DNA of 64,000 nt, from NCBI RefSeq assembly GCF_000208865.1, contig NC_018389.1, forward strand, positions 1,674,001 through 1,738,000, read 5' to 3'. The stretch comes from Neospora caninum Liverpool. Its lineage: Eukaryota > Apicomplexa > Conoidasida > Eucoccidiorida > Sarcocystidae. The notes beneath the pieces were generated by a model. The model did no database searches. It was not told the DNA's origin and saw only the letters and a program-made list of their open reading frames with translations. The stretch's first letter is position 1. Each line of letters starts with the position of its first letter. This document shows positions 48,009 through 59,848 of this stretch, in pieces. The position numbers and the translations under genes are program-made.

Positions 48009-50877
48009 ATGAGTGACGACTTCGCCGCCGTCATCCCCCCCGCCGGGGCCATCACCCTCGCGGTGGTGTGCGCTATAGGCAGTGCCATGTTCTCTGGTTT
48101 GACGCTAGGTTTGTTGACTCTCGACATTGTTCAGTTGAAACTGTTGATTAACCGCCCAAACAAAACGCCGGAAGATGAGAGGAATGCCAAGTACGCCCGA
48201 AAAATCCTCCCCCTGCGGTCGGACGGGAACTACCTCCTCGTCACGCTCCTCACAGGCAACGTCGCTGTCAATGCTGGCTTCTCCATTCTCTTGGGCGATC
48301 TAACCGACGGGTGAGACGGACAACGTGCAGAAACATCAGAAAGAAAGGGCCCAAGGACTCGCAGATCCTCACCGTGGTCGGTAGTGCGATTCAAGGGACA
48401 CGCGTCTGCCCAGAGAGACGAAAACAGCTATCTCTAAAATACTTTGCTACAAGGAAAAACACACAGACTTTCTTGCGCCGATCGTCTCTTGGTTTTCTTC
48501 CCCTGCACATCCAACAGCTGTACACATCTACCACAAGAATATTTATGTGTCTCCCTCTCTATATATATGTACATATTGAGTGGGGTAAATACATGCTCCT
48601 CTACATTCGGACACGACGTACATAAACGCATGGATGTGTTGGACTGGAGGGTGTTTTGTTTCTGTTTTCTTTCCAGTCTTGTCGGATTTCTGATTTCCAC
48701 TGTGGTCATCACGATTTTCGGAGAAATTCTTCCGCAAGCTGCCTGCGCGCGCCACGGCCTCGTCGTTGGGGGCGTTTTGGCGCCTCTCGTCTACGCGTTG
48801 GAGTGGCTCCTCTTCCCCGTGGTCAAGCCGATCGCGATGATCCTCAATTGCGTCCTCGGTAATGCCCATTCTCGACAAATCCTCCGTGCATGTCTTTAAC
48901 GAGCGGACCCTCTTCCCCCCGGTGTCTATCTATCCATCTATCTGTATATGTTCCGCGCTGAACACATACGTATCCATATATATATATATATAGGGAGATA
49001 GATTTAGGCATTCATATTTACCTGTGTGTATTTGTGTGCTCTAACACGGGTTTCATCCATCCACAATTTCGGAGAGGAGAGGGTCTTGAGAAGATGTAGT
49101 AGACAACGAGTGCATGTTTGATCCAAGCGCAGGCTGCCCATATATCTGCATATATATACATGCAGCTTCAGGGTTTAGTGTTATTTCTCTATATATCCTG
49201 AGATCCCGACGGTACGGTTATCGGTATCTGCCTTTGTACCGGAGAACACTGCGCTGGGGCATTGTCGGGTGAACTTTGTATTTCTGGGTTCCTTGCTGTC
49301 CTCCAGGAGAGGACTTAGGCACGATTTATGACAAGAAGCAGCTGAGCGCGCTCGTTGACTACCACGACAATGTCGTCCACGTCCTGACACGGGATGAAGC
49401 TCGCATCCTCAAGGGCGGTCTCGAGTTTGCGTTCACTCGCGCCGAGGAAGTGATGACTCCCATGGACGAGGTTTACGGGTAGGTGCGGGGAGCGCATCGG
49501 AAAAGACGACCGGTGGACGTTCTCCCACTCGTAGTAGAGGGACCGGTGACGTGGAGAGCCGAAGCAGCGAGAAAAAGAGACGCATTGAGACTTCGAAACG
49601 GAGACTGCGAGGTCGATACAGGCCGGGCAAAGGCGCCAATGCCTCTGAGTGAAGAGTGGCGCGGCAAAGAAAGAGAGAAAGAGAGAGCTCGGTGGGGAGG
49701 CGGAAAGGCGCACTGTGAAATCTGTAGATATGGAGAAACAGCTGGACGCTTCAAACGGGGGATTAGACAGCCAGTCAGAACCCTTCGCCCTCTGGTGTTC
49801 TCGTCGCACCGGATGTGAGATGCGTCTCTGCCTGTTTTGACACGCAAGCAAAGTTTCTGCCGTGTGGATTCGCCATCCCGCAAACGAGCGAGGGGGCCTC
49901 CACCAGCGAATCAACAGCGGCCACGGCGTCTGGTCCTTCTTCGCTCCTTCGCCACTCCATGCCGCATTCTGTTTTCTACCGATTCTCTGCCGCCCCTTTT
50001 TCCCATTCCTGTGTCTCTGTGGGTCGCGTTCGGGCCGGTTTTTCTGCGCGTCGCGCACCTCCCCGTGAGCCTCTTCCGTTCCTCTGCAGCCGCGGATACT
50101 GCGTGCCGAGCACGATCTCACCCGCGTTCTCTACCTGTTTTCTCCCTGTGCAGGATCGACGTCGACAGCAAGTTGAACTACGACGTTCTCTCGGAAGTTT
50201 TGTCTAGCGGCTACAGCCGCATCCCAGTGTTCGACCGCAGCGGGCCGCAGTGCATCGTCGGGTTGCTTTTTGTGAAGGACTTGATTCTCGTCGACTGCCA
50301 CGCAGAGGGTGAGAGGCGCACACGTGAGCGCAGACGCCGAAGAGAAAGTCAGAATAGCGAACGGAAAGACGAAGGCGGTGATCGAACCGGGGGTCGGCCG
50401 TTGACCCGACGAGAGGGGTCCGACGAGAGGGGTGCACAGAGGACACTCGAAACCTAGCGGGAAATAGCTACGAGGCAGAATGCAAACTCGCAGGAAGGAA
50501 CCAGTTTCTGGGAGTCCCTCGTAGTGCACATACAATGCAGGCGGCTTGGAAGCTGGTAGCGCGCGCGCTGTTTCCCTTTTTGCGTGGTACGCCCAGCTTT
50601 GAAGTGGAAGTTGCCATAAAGGGAAACGTTTGGTTCAATTCAGTTCTCGCGGTGTTTGGAAAGAGTCGGTTTCGTTTTAAACCAGAACGTTCCACGGTGA
50701 AACATTAGATTCAGACAAACAGAGGCCTTCAATCTTTCTCGCGATTCTGAACGAGTCGCTTCCTCTGAGTCCACATTCTCGCACACCGACGGTTTCCCTA
50801 ACCAGCGAATGTCAACATATATGTCTACCTGTCTCTTTATATGCATACATGTATATATATATATATATATGGATGTG

Positions 50878-50920
<43 letters not shown>

Positions 50921-53900
50921 CAGGAGAAGATGATGCTTGCGGTTTGCTTTCCTGGGTGACTTGGGATACCTGGTTCGCATTTGGCGAATTACACCTCAGG
51001 TTTCGGTTGCCTGTTGTACGCAGTCGAGGTACGAAAGCTGTTGCAATTCTTTGGACGCGGTCTCTACGCGGTTGACGACGACACACCACTCCTCGAGCTC
51101 CTCAAGACGTTCAAGCAGGGTACGTTAGATCGGACATCCAGATGCCGAAGTGTTTCCCTCACGCTGCGCGTCTGCCGATTGGTTTGTTTCATCTCCTGTC
51201 TTTTTTCAGCGCATTGTTTACCGTACGTCTTGCTGTGTCAATTCCAAGATTCCTCCAGGTTCCCCACTCGCCCTCTGCTTTCGTTTCTCGTCACGCGTCC
51301 GCGCTGCTGCGCCTCCCTCTGTCCCGCCGCCCGTCTTTCCTCTCCTCGCCGTTCGCCCCGTGGGTCTCCTCTCGCCTTGGGCTCTTGTCTCTGATGTGTC
51401 CCTCCGCCGCTGTGTGTCTCCGCGTGCCGCGCCTCTGCGCCCTTTCGCAGGTCACACCCACCTGGCGGTGGTGCGTCGCGTCTCAGACGACGGCGACGGC
51501 GATCCGTTCTACATTCACGCGGGAATCATCACTTTGGAAGATGTGATGGAAGAGATTTTGCAGGACGAGATCAATGACGAGTTCGAGCACGACAAGACGC
51601 AGAGTCACCGGCGCCGAAAGCACCAGAAACTCGCCTCGTCTAGCGCGCAGGCGTCCGTGACGTACTTCACACAGGCGAGGTCTCTCGCGCCGCGCTTCTC
51701 TGTTTCCTCGACCGTCTGGGAGGCCCCCGGCGAAGAACAGTCGGACGACGCGAAGGAGACGAAACGCACCCGAAGAGAGAGGAAGAAGGAGAGACCGAAC
51801 GGCGACAAAAAGCGATTTCGTTTGTGGAACCGCGGCCGACGGTCGAGCACAGGCAGCAGCAATGCGCCGCTGACGACTGCGTGCGAGAAGGACGTGGGCG
51901 AGGCGAGCAACGGGGAGGCGGAGCGCGAGCAGAGACGCGATCCGGAGGATCTTGGAGGCGAGAGCAGAGCCTCCAGTTCTTTCGCGGCCTCGGGCTCCTA
52001 CGGATTGGAGCCTCAGACATGTCCCGACCCTGCACAGGCTCTTCTCTCGGCTGCTTCGCTTCTGGGGCTTTCCAGCCTCGAGGCGAGTCCAGACTCCGCC
52101 GGCGATCCAGCAGGCGGCAGCCCAGCAGCGAGGACGCGGCGACAGAAGCTGGAAGGCGACGCTGGCCTGGATCGGGGCCTCCTCGACAGCACGCCGCGCG
52201 GGTCGGTGCGCGGCGAAGACTCCCGCGGCTCTGGGCCCTACCAGCAGGCCAGTGGACCCGACGCTTCGCCGGCAAAGGGAGGCGCGACTCTGGAGATGGT
52301 GCGGGTGTCGCCGGCGCATGCAGTTCACACCTCGAGAGACGACTCCCCAAAAGCCGAGGACAGCCGGAGAGAAGACGGCCTGGGCCACCCTGCTCTGTTT
52401 CCATGGTGGGGGTGGAGCGCCGACGCGACAGGCCACGCCTCCAAACTGCGCATGCGAGGGAAACTGCGGATGTTCTTCGACAGCCACCGCCGGTAAGGGT
52501 TCGACGTGCGTTCTGGCGGCGGGCGGAAGGGAGATCTGTTTCAAAGAAACGGGATGCTCAGCTGGACACACAAAACCTGAATAGATGCTGTTCCTATACA
52601 CCATCTCCCGAGTACGTAGAATCCTCGAGTTCTGTATGCACGTGCAAGGCAAACAAGGCACAAACTCAGCGGGAAAACCGACAGAGAGGCTCCGGTATCG
52701 CAGGACGCGACAGGGACGCGAAGCGACGGGGAAAACAGGGACGGACAGCAGCGTACACGGGAGACGCGAAAGAAGGTCGGATGCGTTTGGCGCTGACCTC
52801 GACACAGGCGGCTTCTGGTTTTTCACAGGGAGAAGGGGGCTGAGAGGGAAGCCTTGGAGACTGCCTCTCTTTCCGACACAAGCGGTTTGGTTTCTGAGTT
52901 TCTTTTACAGGAGCCGACTGGCAGAGCCTCTCACGGAGTCCGAAGCTCGCGTCATTGCGTCTTTCCTTTCCTCGTCGATTCCCGCCTTCTCGCCGCAAAT
53001 CATCAACGAGCGGCTGCTGATCTCTCTTCTCTCCTGCTTCTTCTGCATTCAACCGCCGCCAGCGTCGCTGCTCTGGCGCTCTGCCCTCCACCCTGAACTC
53101 CTCAAGCACAAACAATCCGCCAAACGCGAGCATCCGCAAGCTTCGACGTTCGAGCCTTTCGCTGTTGTTGTCTTATATGTAGGGCAGATTGAGCTCCGAA
53201 AACACCGCTGCGGGATGCTGCGACCGCGCCAGAAAAACACGGCTTTATGCAGTCTGAATAGTGCCTCTACACGCATCCATATGTGTATAGCTGTTGGACT
53301 ATAGATCAATACACTTAGATGGATATTTATCCCTGGGGTGAGAAGCACATACACACGGACGACACGTATGTAGCGCCAAGACGTCTGTTGATTCTTGGCG
53401 TCTTGGCGCCTTCACACAAAGTTCGTTAATCTCCCCCAGGGGGAGGAGGAGATGGATTCAAAGGACGGTAGATGTAGATCGATTGATACCGACGAATATG
53501 GCTATGTAGAGAAAGGGTGGTGTGTGGATTCTCGTCGGTCCGAAGACGCTTTGTATTTGGAGAGTCTTTACGCTCAGTCTTTTTTTTTGTGCCCGTTCCG
53601 GACTTTTCGCCAGTTGCCGCGCTTCGTTTTCTCAAATGCTTTCGCTGTGCCTCCACCTTGATGTGTGTAGGGTCGCGTTCGCCTGTACGTGGGAAACGAA
53701 GGCATTCCATGTACTGCGGGGCCGCTGTCGTGTCTGGCTGTGAAGGTAAGGCCCATCCAGGGGCTATGCTCGAAGCGCTGTGAGAGTGCGAAAGCAGACT
53801 CCCGCGGAGTGTTTCTGGGGCCCGGATGAAAGGAAGTGTGACGCAGTCACAGACGCAGAGAAGACGCGATTGCGCGAGAAGCTCCCTCTCAGCGCATATG

Positions 53901-56900
53901 TTTTCATCCTTGGGAGCATCTAGCGTAGGGAGATGGGAGCGGGGACGAAGGCGGACAGTAGGGAGATCGGCATTCTGAGGGGAAGTCGAGATGGAGCAGA
54001 ATCTGCCACAGCGCGACACCCAGCGACCCTGCTGGACCCCACCGCCTTTCGGTTGCACAGTTGTGTTTTGAGGTAGGAAACGCTCTTGGCACTCCCGGTT
54101 TTTTCGGATGTTCTTCCAGGTTCTCGGGAACCCTGCGCCTGTGCTTCTCGGCCAGGTTGGTTCCCACAAGACTGCCCACACCACGCCCCAGCCTCCGTCT
54201 TCCTCTTCTTCCTCGTCTTCGCGTGGTCCTCCGCAGTTCAGGGAGAACCCAGTGCACATGCTGGAATCACCTTCTCTCTGTGTGTCTTCTTCCGCGTCTC
54301 TGCCCTCCTCACCTTCTTCGCGATCTGACGCGAGAGGCGGCTTTGTGTCGCCTTTTCTTGCAAGCGAAGGCCACCCCTCTCCTGACCACGTTGCTGCTCC
54401 GCTAAGTCGCCCTCCCCTGACTGGAACCTCGCAGCTGCTGTCTCGCCGATCCTCTGCGCCTCGCCCCTGCCCGCGTCCTGCACTTCCGCCTCCCTCTTCG
54501 CATCCGTCGCCGGCCGTGGGCATTCCTGCCTCACCCCGCCACCCTCCCTCTTTGCCTGTCTCCTCTGTCCCTTCCACTCAACGCCGGCTTTCCTCGCCTG
54601 TTCTCTGGGGAGCGGAGACCTGCCAGCACTCGCCTGTGTCACCCTCCTGTCGCCACGCGCCTGCGTCTGCCTCGTGTCGCGCCAAGAAGGCGCCCACATC
54701 TCCCACGCGGTTGCCGCCCCGTCGACGCGGCGCTGCTTGTACCCGTGACGGACCGGTGCGTCAGACCGGAGACGTGTCCAGAGAATGCTGGAAAGATTTC
54801 TCTGCCCCCGAAGAACACGAATCGGAAGAAAGCGGGGGCGAAAAACATGAGGAGATAGGAAACGAAGCAACAGACGAGGCATATAGACACAAGCGCATCG
54901 AAACCAACGCAGATTCTCGCCGCGAGTCTCGCTCAAAAGCCCGCACATTTTATCGAGAGACCGTGCGGGTGTGCTGTGGCTCTGGTCCTGCCAGCGAAAA
55001 AAACACCCCGGAGAGCAGCCGAGAATGCGACTGTGTTTCGTCTTTCGGTTCCGTTCACAGGGTCCGGAGCAGAAGCAGCGACGGCTCTCGAAACAGGAGC
55101 CGTGGAGAGTTGATGTCCCTGCTGTCCCCAAAAGACAGTGAAGATACGTGGCGAGACCCGCGGCGAACGAGCAGAGAGACGCAGGCCGGGTATGTGCCGC
55201 TTTCCTCACGTTGTGATTCAAACGGAGGGAGCGTGGAAGGAGACACAGGCGGGGGCGACTCCCAGGAGATGCGTTCCGCATCAAGTAGGCGCGATGTCCA
55301 ACACCGAAGCCACCGTCCGTCCCCTCTTACGCAGCTTGACGTCTCGTTGTCTTTCGAGGAAACGACAGGTGGACTGCGTTTTTTCCCTCGGTGGACGCGA
55401 CGGTGTCAAAGTGCAGGGGACTTGTACCGGACCTCACCGATGACGCAGGTGTCTCCGTGCCCATCGACGGCGGGCGAAGAGAGGCTCGACGGCGAAGGGA
55501 GACAACCCAACCAGCCCGACGTGGGCGCACAGGCAGCCTCAGCGTGCGGACTCAGACGCGAGAAAGAAGCCCGTCACGAAGACGGCGAAGAAGAACGCGA
55601 GGTGTCTCCCCGCGTCTGTCGGCGACTCTCGCCGGGTGTACCCACCTCCCCGACACCGTCAGCGTCGCGTGACCAGTTTTTGCGGAGTCACGTTTCTTCC
55701 CGTGAATCTGTCGCGTCGGTTTCTTCGCCGTCTCTCCGTTCATGTTCCGGCGGCTCGTCCCATTTCGGGGAGGCAACTCCATGCTGTCCCGGAGGAAGCG
55801 AGAGGGCGGATGCGGGCGCAGTCGATCTCGACCTGGACGCCGACGAGGCCGCGACTGGACTTGTGGCGTCGCGAGCTCCGAATGGAGCCTGGCGAGACCG
55901 GGAGACGGCGGAGATTCGCGGGGCGAGTCGCGGCGAGAGCAGCTGGCATCGGCTTCACTCTCTTGAGAGCGGCGAGGAAGATGTGGAACTTCCGAGACAG
56001 CCGTCGACAGGCGGCTCTCCCGTGATGCTGGAGGAGGTGTGCGTGTGTGGGGTGTCTCTGCCCTGGTCGTCTCCTTCCTCAAGAGGCCCGGGGACAGAGT
56101 GGAGAGGTGCTCGCGACGAGGGCCTTTGTCTCGGCTTGTCTCGGGCGCAGAACCAAGCTGACAGTGGATCTGGATCTCCCACAGAGCAGCGCGATGAGGG
56201 CGAAGGCGAGAGCCCCGAGTCGCAGCGCGACAGACGGGGCCTGGCGAGCGAGAAGGCCTTGCCGTTTCCGGGATTTGGGTCTCAGAAACTCTCTAGCAAA
56301 GGCTTTTTTCGTAGGGACACGACGGGAACGAGTGCGTCAGAAATGAGTCACTTGCTTCGCTTTGAACGGCCGCATGCAGACTGGGCAGCAAGGGATTCGG
56401 GCGCCGCATCCCGCCGCGGAAGGGACGGCGAGAGGCCGGAGGAACCCGCTGGTCGCGTGTGGAGCACACATCGCCACGACCACCCGGCGACGGAAGCTCA
56501 ACAAACTCTGGAAGAGCAGTTGCAGATTCAGGAGACGCGTCTGAGACAGGTGTCGCAGGAGCTACAAGAGAAGACGGGGCTGTGGAGGGACGTGTGTGAG
56601 CGACAGCACAAAGGCCGAGAAGGGCGCACCAAGGGCGAAACAGACCCACCGGAGAGGGACACGGAAAGAAGAGCCGAGGCCAAGCCGGGGACCGGGCGAC
56701 GAGACGGGCAACGAAGAGCCGCGGGAGACGCGGAACATGTGAAGGGGGCGAAGGAGAAGGGCCAAGAAGGCGGCGAGAACGTGAGTCAGGTCGCGCGAAG
56801 CCGCGAGGCACTCCGCCGCGAAATCGACGCATGGGTGCATAGCTTGCAAGACCCGGACGTCGAAAGGCAGGAACGGCACGGAAACGAAGGAACGAGGTCA

Positions 56901-57551
56901 GACACCTCGAACGCGCGCTCAGCTGAAGTGTACACCCCTGATTACACAGCCGTCACAGGTAAGAGACAGAGCGGGGGGAGAGAAGAAAGGGGCAGATATT
57001 TCGCTGGATGGGACAGAAGGCGCACGGCGCTGAAGGAAGCTCAGGAAATTGCGAGAAGATCGTGAGGCGTTTCTGGTGTGCACGTGAACGCGTCAAGGCA
57101 GTGGTGTCCTGGCCCAAACGAGCAGATGCCAGAACTGAAGGAGCAAATGGAGCGGACGAGAAGAGGTTCCGTCAAGGACATGACGCTCTGGTTCACGAGC
57201 GAACGGAAGAACGTTCGTGGTACTGAGATTTGTGTTACCTGCGCTCCGGGACTCCCCCCAGCAAAGAATGATCGAAGCAGGGAAGATATGGACGTGGGAG
57301 ACTCTCTGTACACTCTCGACAGCAGCTATCCGGTCGGACGGGTATTTACCTCATTCGTGCGTGTGGAACAGAGCGCCTTTGCACACGGGCCCGGCAGGCA
57401 AGGCGTTTTCGTAAGTGAATGTGCCGTTGCGTTTCTGCTTTTCTGTGTGTTTTTTCTAGAGGGCGCATGCGGCCTCCTCGTTTTCCCACGCTGGTTCTAC
57501 ATCGCAGCTGTCAAAGCGTCTCTGGAACTGGAGCGCCAACTCAGTTCGTAA
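48009..57551 (+). CDS. CNNM/ACDP-type magnesium transporter (DUF21, CBS pair, CNBH-like domain) with giant insertion
   Basis: Ten exons, 5223 nt, 1740 aa: 48009-48310, 48677-48858, 49307-49478, 50154-50308, 51024-51119, 51451-52492, 52911-53178, 53671-53745, 54120-56958 and 57460-57551. Residues 10-165 are a DUF21 membrane domain: [15 protein letters not shown] in the first helix, and IFGEILPQA at 114-122, the family signature. A CBS pair follows: [10 protein letters not shown] ends at 219, [24 protein letters not shown], then [12 protein letters not shown] at 327 onward. A charged Ser/Glu/Arg-rich linker spans about 345-640. The C-terminal CNBH-like domain is split: [13 protein letters not shown], then [14 protein letters not shown] and [13 protein letters not shown]. 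After roughly 925 low-complexity residues come [10 protein letters not shown] and [20 protein letters not shown]. In animals these proteins mediate or regulate Mg2+ efflux at membranes. The direction of transport here is inferred only from family. No signal peptide is needed; the N-terminus is short, as in bacterial CorC proteins. Confidence 0.9.
48976..48992. repeat. (AT)n microsatellite
   Basis: Short AT run in the second intron of the CNNM gene. Confidence 0.9.
50851..50917. repeat. (AT)n microsatellite pair
   Basis: Two AT runs, 50851-50871 and 50885-50917, in the CNNM intron before exon 51024-51119. Confidence 0.95.
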
Positions 57552-58430
57552 ACATCCCTACTCGCGACTCGAGCGCCGTCCGTGTCAGTCGAGAAGACTC
57601 CCTTTTTTGCTGTTCACACGCCGGTCTTGTGAGAGCGGAAATCAGCGGCGCGACAGGAAGCAGGAAACGCTGAAGCCGTGAAGACCCGAGCGAAGAAGAG
57701 CCCCAAAAAGGGGGATACGGAGTGGATCCGTAGAAGATTGGCTTTGCTTTCGAGGAAGGGTGGCGGTGCCAGCGGGCCTCTACGCTGTTTCAAGCGAGAA
57801 GCAGCAGAACAGTGCAGACGCGGAATCCACGGGGTTTGAGGGGAACGTTTTATGCAGCGTACCCAACCCATGCTTCTTCAAGCGAGGACTGCGTTTGGTA
57901 TATCTTCTAGATCGCGCTGGTGTGAGGCTCCTCCGTCGACTGAAGTGTGACAGGCCAGCTGCTTGACGAGGCGGCGGCGATGTGCTAGCCAGTCGCCAAA
58001 AGCCTGAGACATGGTTTCGTTCTGAGTTTTTTCTGATTTCCCTTGGGGGCTTATATTCGGGGTGGAACTCCCCCACAGGCGCCACGCCTCGTCGGGTGTG
58101 CACGCCCTCGTGCCGGTTCGCGGAACAGCGTTCTTGGCGCTCTCGCTCGCACCTGCAAAGTTGTTATGTTGATCAAATGAATTTCACCGTAAACGCGGAC
58201 GGACGAAGCGAACACGAGGCGGAGGGGAGGAAGCGAGAAGGGGACTGGAAGATCTCCACGGGATGTTCTATCTAACACTATGGAGAAAGGCAACAGGTCT
58301 ACAGCGAGACTCATTAGATATCGTTGAAGGGGAAGCGAGGAAAAAAACCAAAGGCTGGTTCTGTCTTGACCTTGCGTGAGGGAAGCGCACGATGATGCAC
58401 GAGTCAGCTTCCCGCAGAAACGCCAGTGCC

Positions 58431-58451
58431 GATATCTATCTATCTACCTAC

Positions 58452-58487
<36 letters not shown>

Positions 58488-58516
58488 ATATATATATATA
58501 TATATGTAGCCGTACC

Positions 58517-58561
<45 letters not shown>
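58431..58561. repeat. Compound (CTAT)n(AT)n(GA)n microsatellite
   Basis: CTAT units, then AT, a short unique spacer, AT again and a GA run, in the intergenic region after the CNNM gene. Confidence 0.95.
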
Positions 58562-58845
58562 CTATCAACTGTGCTGTAGACAGATAGGTGCCTTCAGAGT
58601 CGGAACTCCCTGCGCTCCCTCCTCCTTTCTCCTGAGGCGAAAGCAACCCTCAACGCGCTTATTCGTTTATGTGGATGTTCACTTTCCGGAGTGATAGCAG
58701 CCGCTCTAAAGTTCCATGAACCCCGGAGTTGTGCAGGCAGATAGTGCACGAGTCACAGTCGACTTTCCCCCCTCTTTGGCCAGCAGACCCGAGAACCAGG
58801 TAACCAAAAGATAGTCAATCGTTTGAACTCTGCACGCATTCATAC

Positions 58846-58847
<2 letters not shown>

Positions 58848-58880
<33 letters not shown>
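58848..58880. repeat. (AT)n microsatellite
   Basis: AT run of about 33 bases in the same intergenic region. Confidence 0.95.
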
Positions 58881-58881
<1 letters not shown>

Positions 58882-59273
58882 CCAGACTGAGACTTATGTA
58901 CACTAGAGTTTGCTCAGACGTTGATGACACAAAGGACCCGGGTAGCGAGCTCTGCTGGTTGCTCTCGTGGAAAACAGTTCCTTCTCTTCCCCTTTCCTGT
59001 CTTTCTGGTCTTCCTATCTCCCCACGAAGCAAAATGTGAACAAGACACAGAGCACTCCTGTGGGTAGTCAAAAAATATGTGGGTTGGTGGAGGCATTGAT
59101 ATCAAGGCACATATATAATCCAGTGTTCCTCTAAAAAGGCAGCACCCAGGTTGCCGGCTCCCGTCGCACACGACAATGTTTCATCGGATAGGAACGCACA
59201 CTTGAGGCTTCACGTATTCACATATCTGTTTGTTGACCGATGCCTTTCGTATCCAAGAATCGATTTACATAGC

Positions 59274-59275
<2 letters not shown>

Positions 59276-59322
<47 letters not shown>

Positions 59323-59430
59323 TATACACGTGTGTATATGCCGATACGGAACTGCATAGAGAAGCAGTGATGTGCCCCTCGGCAAAGGGGCACATCAGTG
59401 CTCCTTTATGTTCAGAGGCGGGGATCCTCC

Positions 59431-59472
<42 letters not shown>
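59276..59472. repeat. Two (AT)n tracts bracketing a hairpin
   Basis: AT runs at 59276-59314 and 59432-59472 with the 12-bp inverted repeat between them. Confidence 0.95.
59368..59397. repeat. Perfect inverted repeat (12-bp arms, 6-base loop)
   Basis: Left arm TGATGTGCCCCT (59368-59379), loop CGGCAA, right arm AGGGGCACATCA (59386-59397). It lies between two self-complementary (AT)n tracts, so the whole segment 59276-59472 could extrude as a cruciform or fold as RNA. It is not followed by a T run, and this is a eukaryote, so a bacterial-type terminator is not implied. Confidence 0.8.
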
Positions 59473-59475
<3 letters not shown>

Positions 59476-59848
59476 TATATGTAGACGTATGTATATTCTG
59501 AGTAACTCAATAACGCGAGTGACTCCTGCTATCACTACATGGAGCACACACAAATATACCGATACATAAATTAGAATGTAAATATGAATTCTTACATTGC
59601 ACTAGGGTTATAGAGTGGAGTCTTCTCTCGCGAAAACCACCGAAGGTTTCCTTTAGAACGCGAAGCCCCCTTTGTCCTGCGGGGCTTGGGCCCAGTAAAG
59701 GATGTGTGGACATCTGCCAATCCGCTTTTTTTGCTTTCTTCTATCACGTGTGTCTTCCGCAACGACGTCTTGTCGCTCTTTCGCTGTCGGGGTGTCAAGG
59801 AGCGAGTTTTCTTTCCCTGGTTTCTTTTCCTCACTCTCCCTCATCATC

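Larger units (their letters stand above)
57552..59848. other. Tail-to-tail intergenic region rich in microsatellites
   Basis: About 2.3 kb between the convergent ends of the CNNM gene and the right-hand gene. It carries four simple-repeat tracts (58431-58561, 58848-58880, 59276-59314, 59432-59472) and a perfect 12-bp hairpin at 59368-59397. No coding exon is supported. Confidence 0.5.

Noticed and set aside
51483..52843. Minus-strand 447-codon frame and alternative plus frames across the CNNM sixth exon
   Set aside because: GC-rich low-complexity coding sequence is open in several frames; only the frame with the CBS motif [11 protein letters not shown] joins its neighbours in phase.
54238..55284. 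Minus-strand 348-codon frame and other antisense frames in the giant CNNM exon
   Set aside because: Same low-complexity effect; the plus frame runs unbroken for 2.8 kb and connects to the conserved domain at both ends.
57078..57459. Frame upstream of the final CNNM exon treated as coding (extra 127 codons)
   Set aside because: The donor at 56959 joins the acceptor at 57459 in exact phase and recreates the family sequence; the upstream part is intron.
58431..59472. Regular short repeats considered as a CRISPR-like or satellite array
   Set aside because: They are 2- to 4-base microsatellites without spacers in a eukaryotic spacer region.
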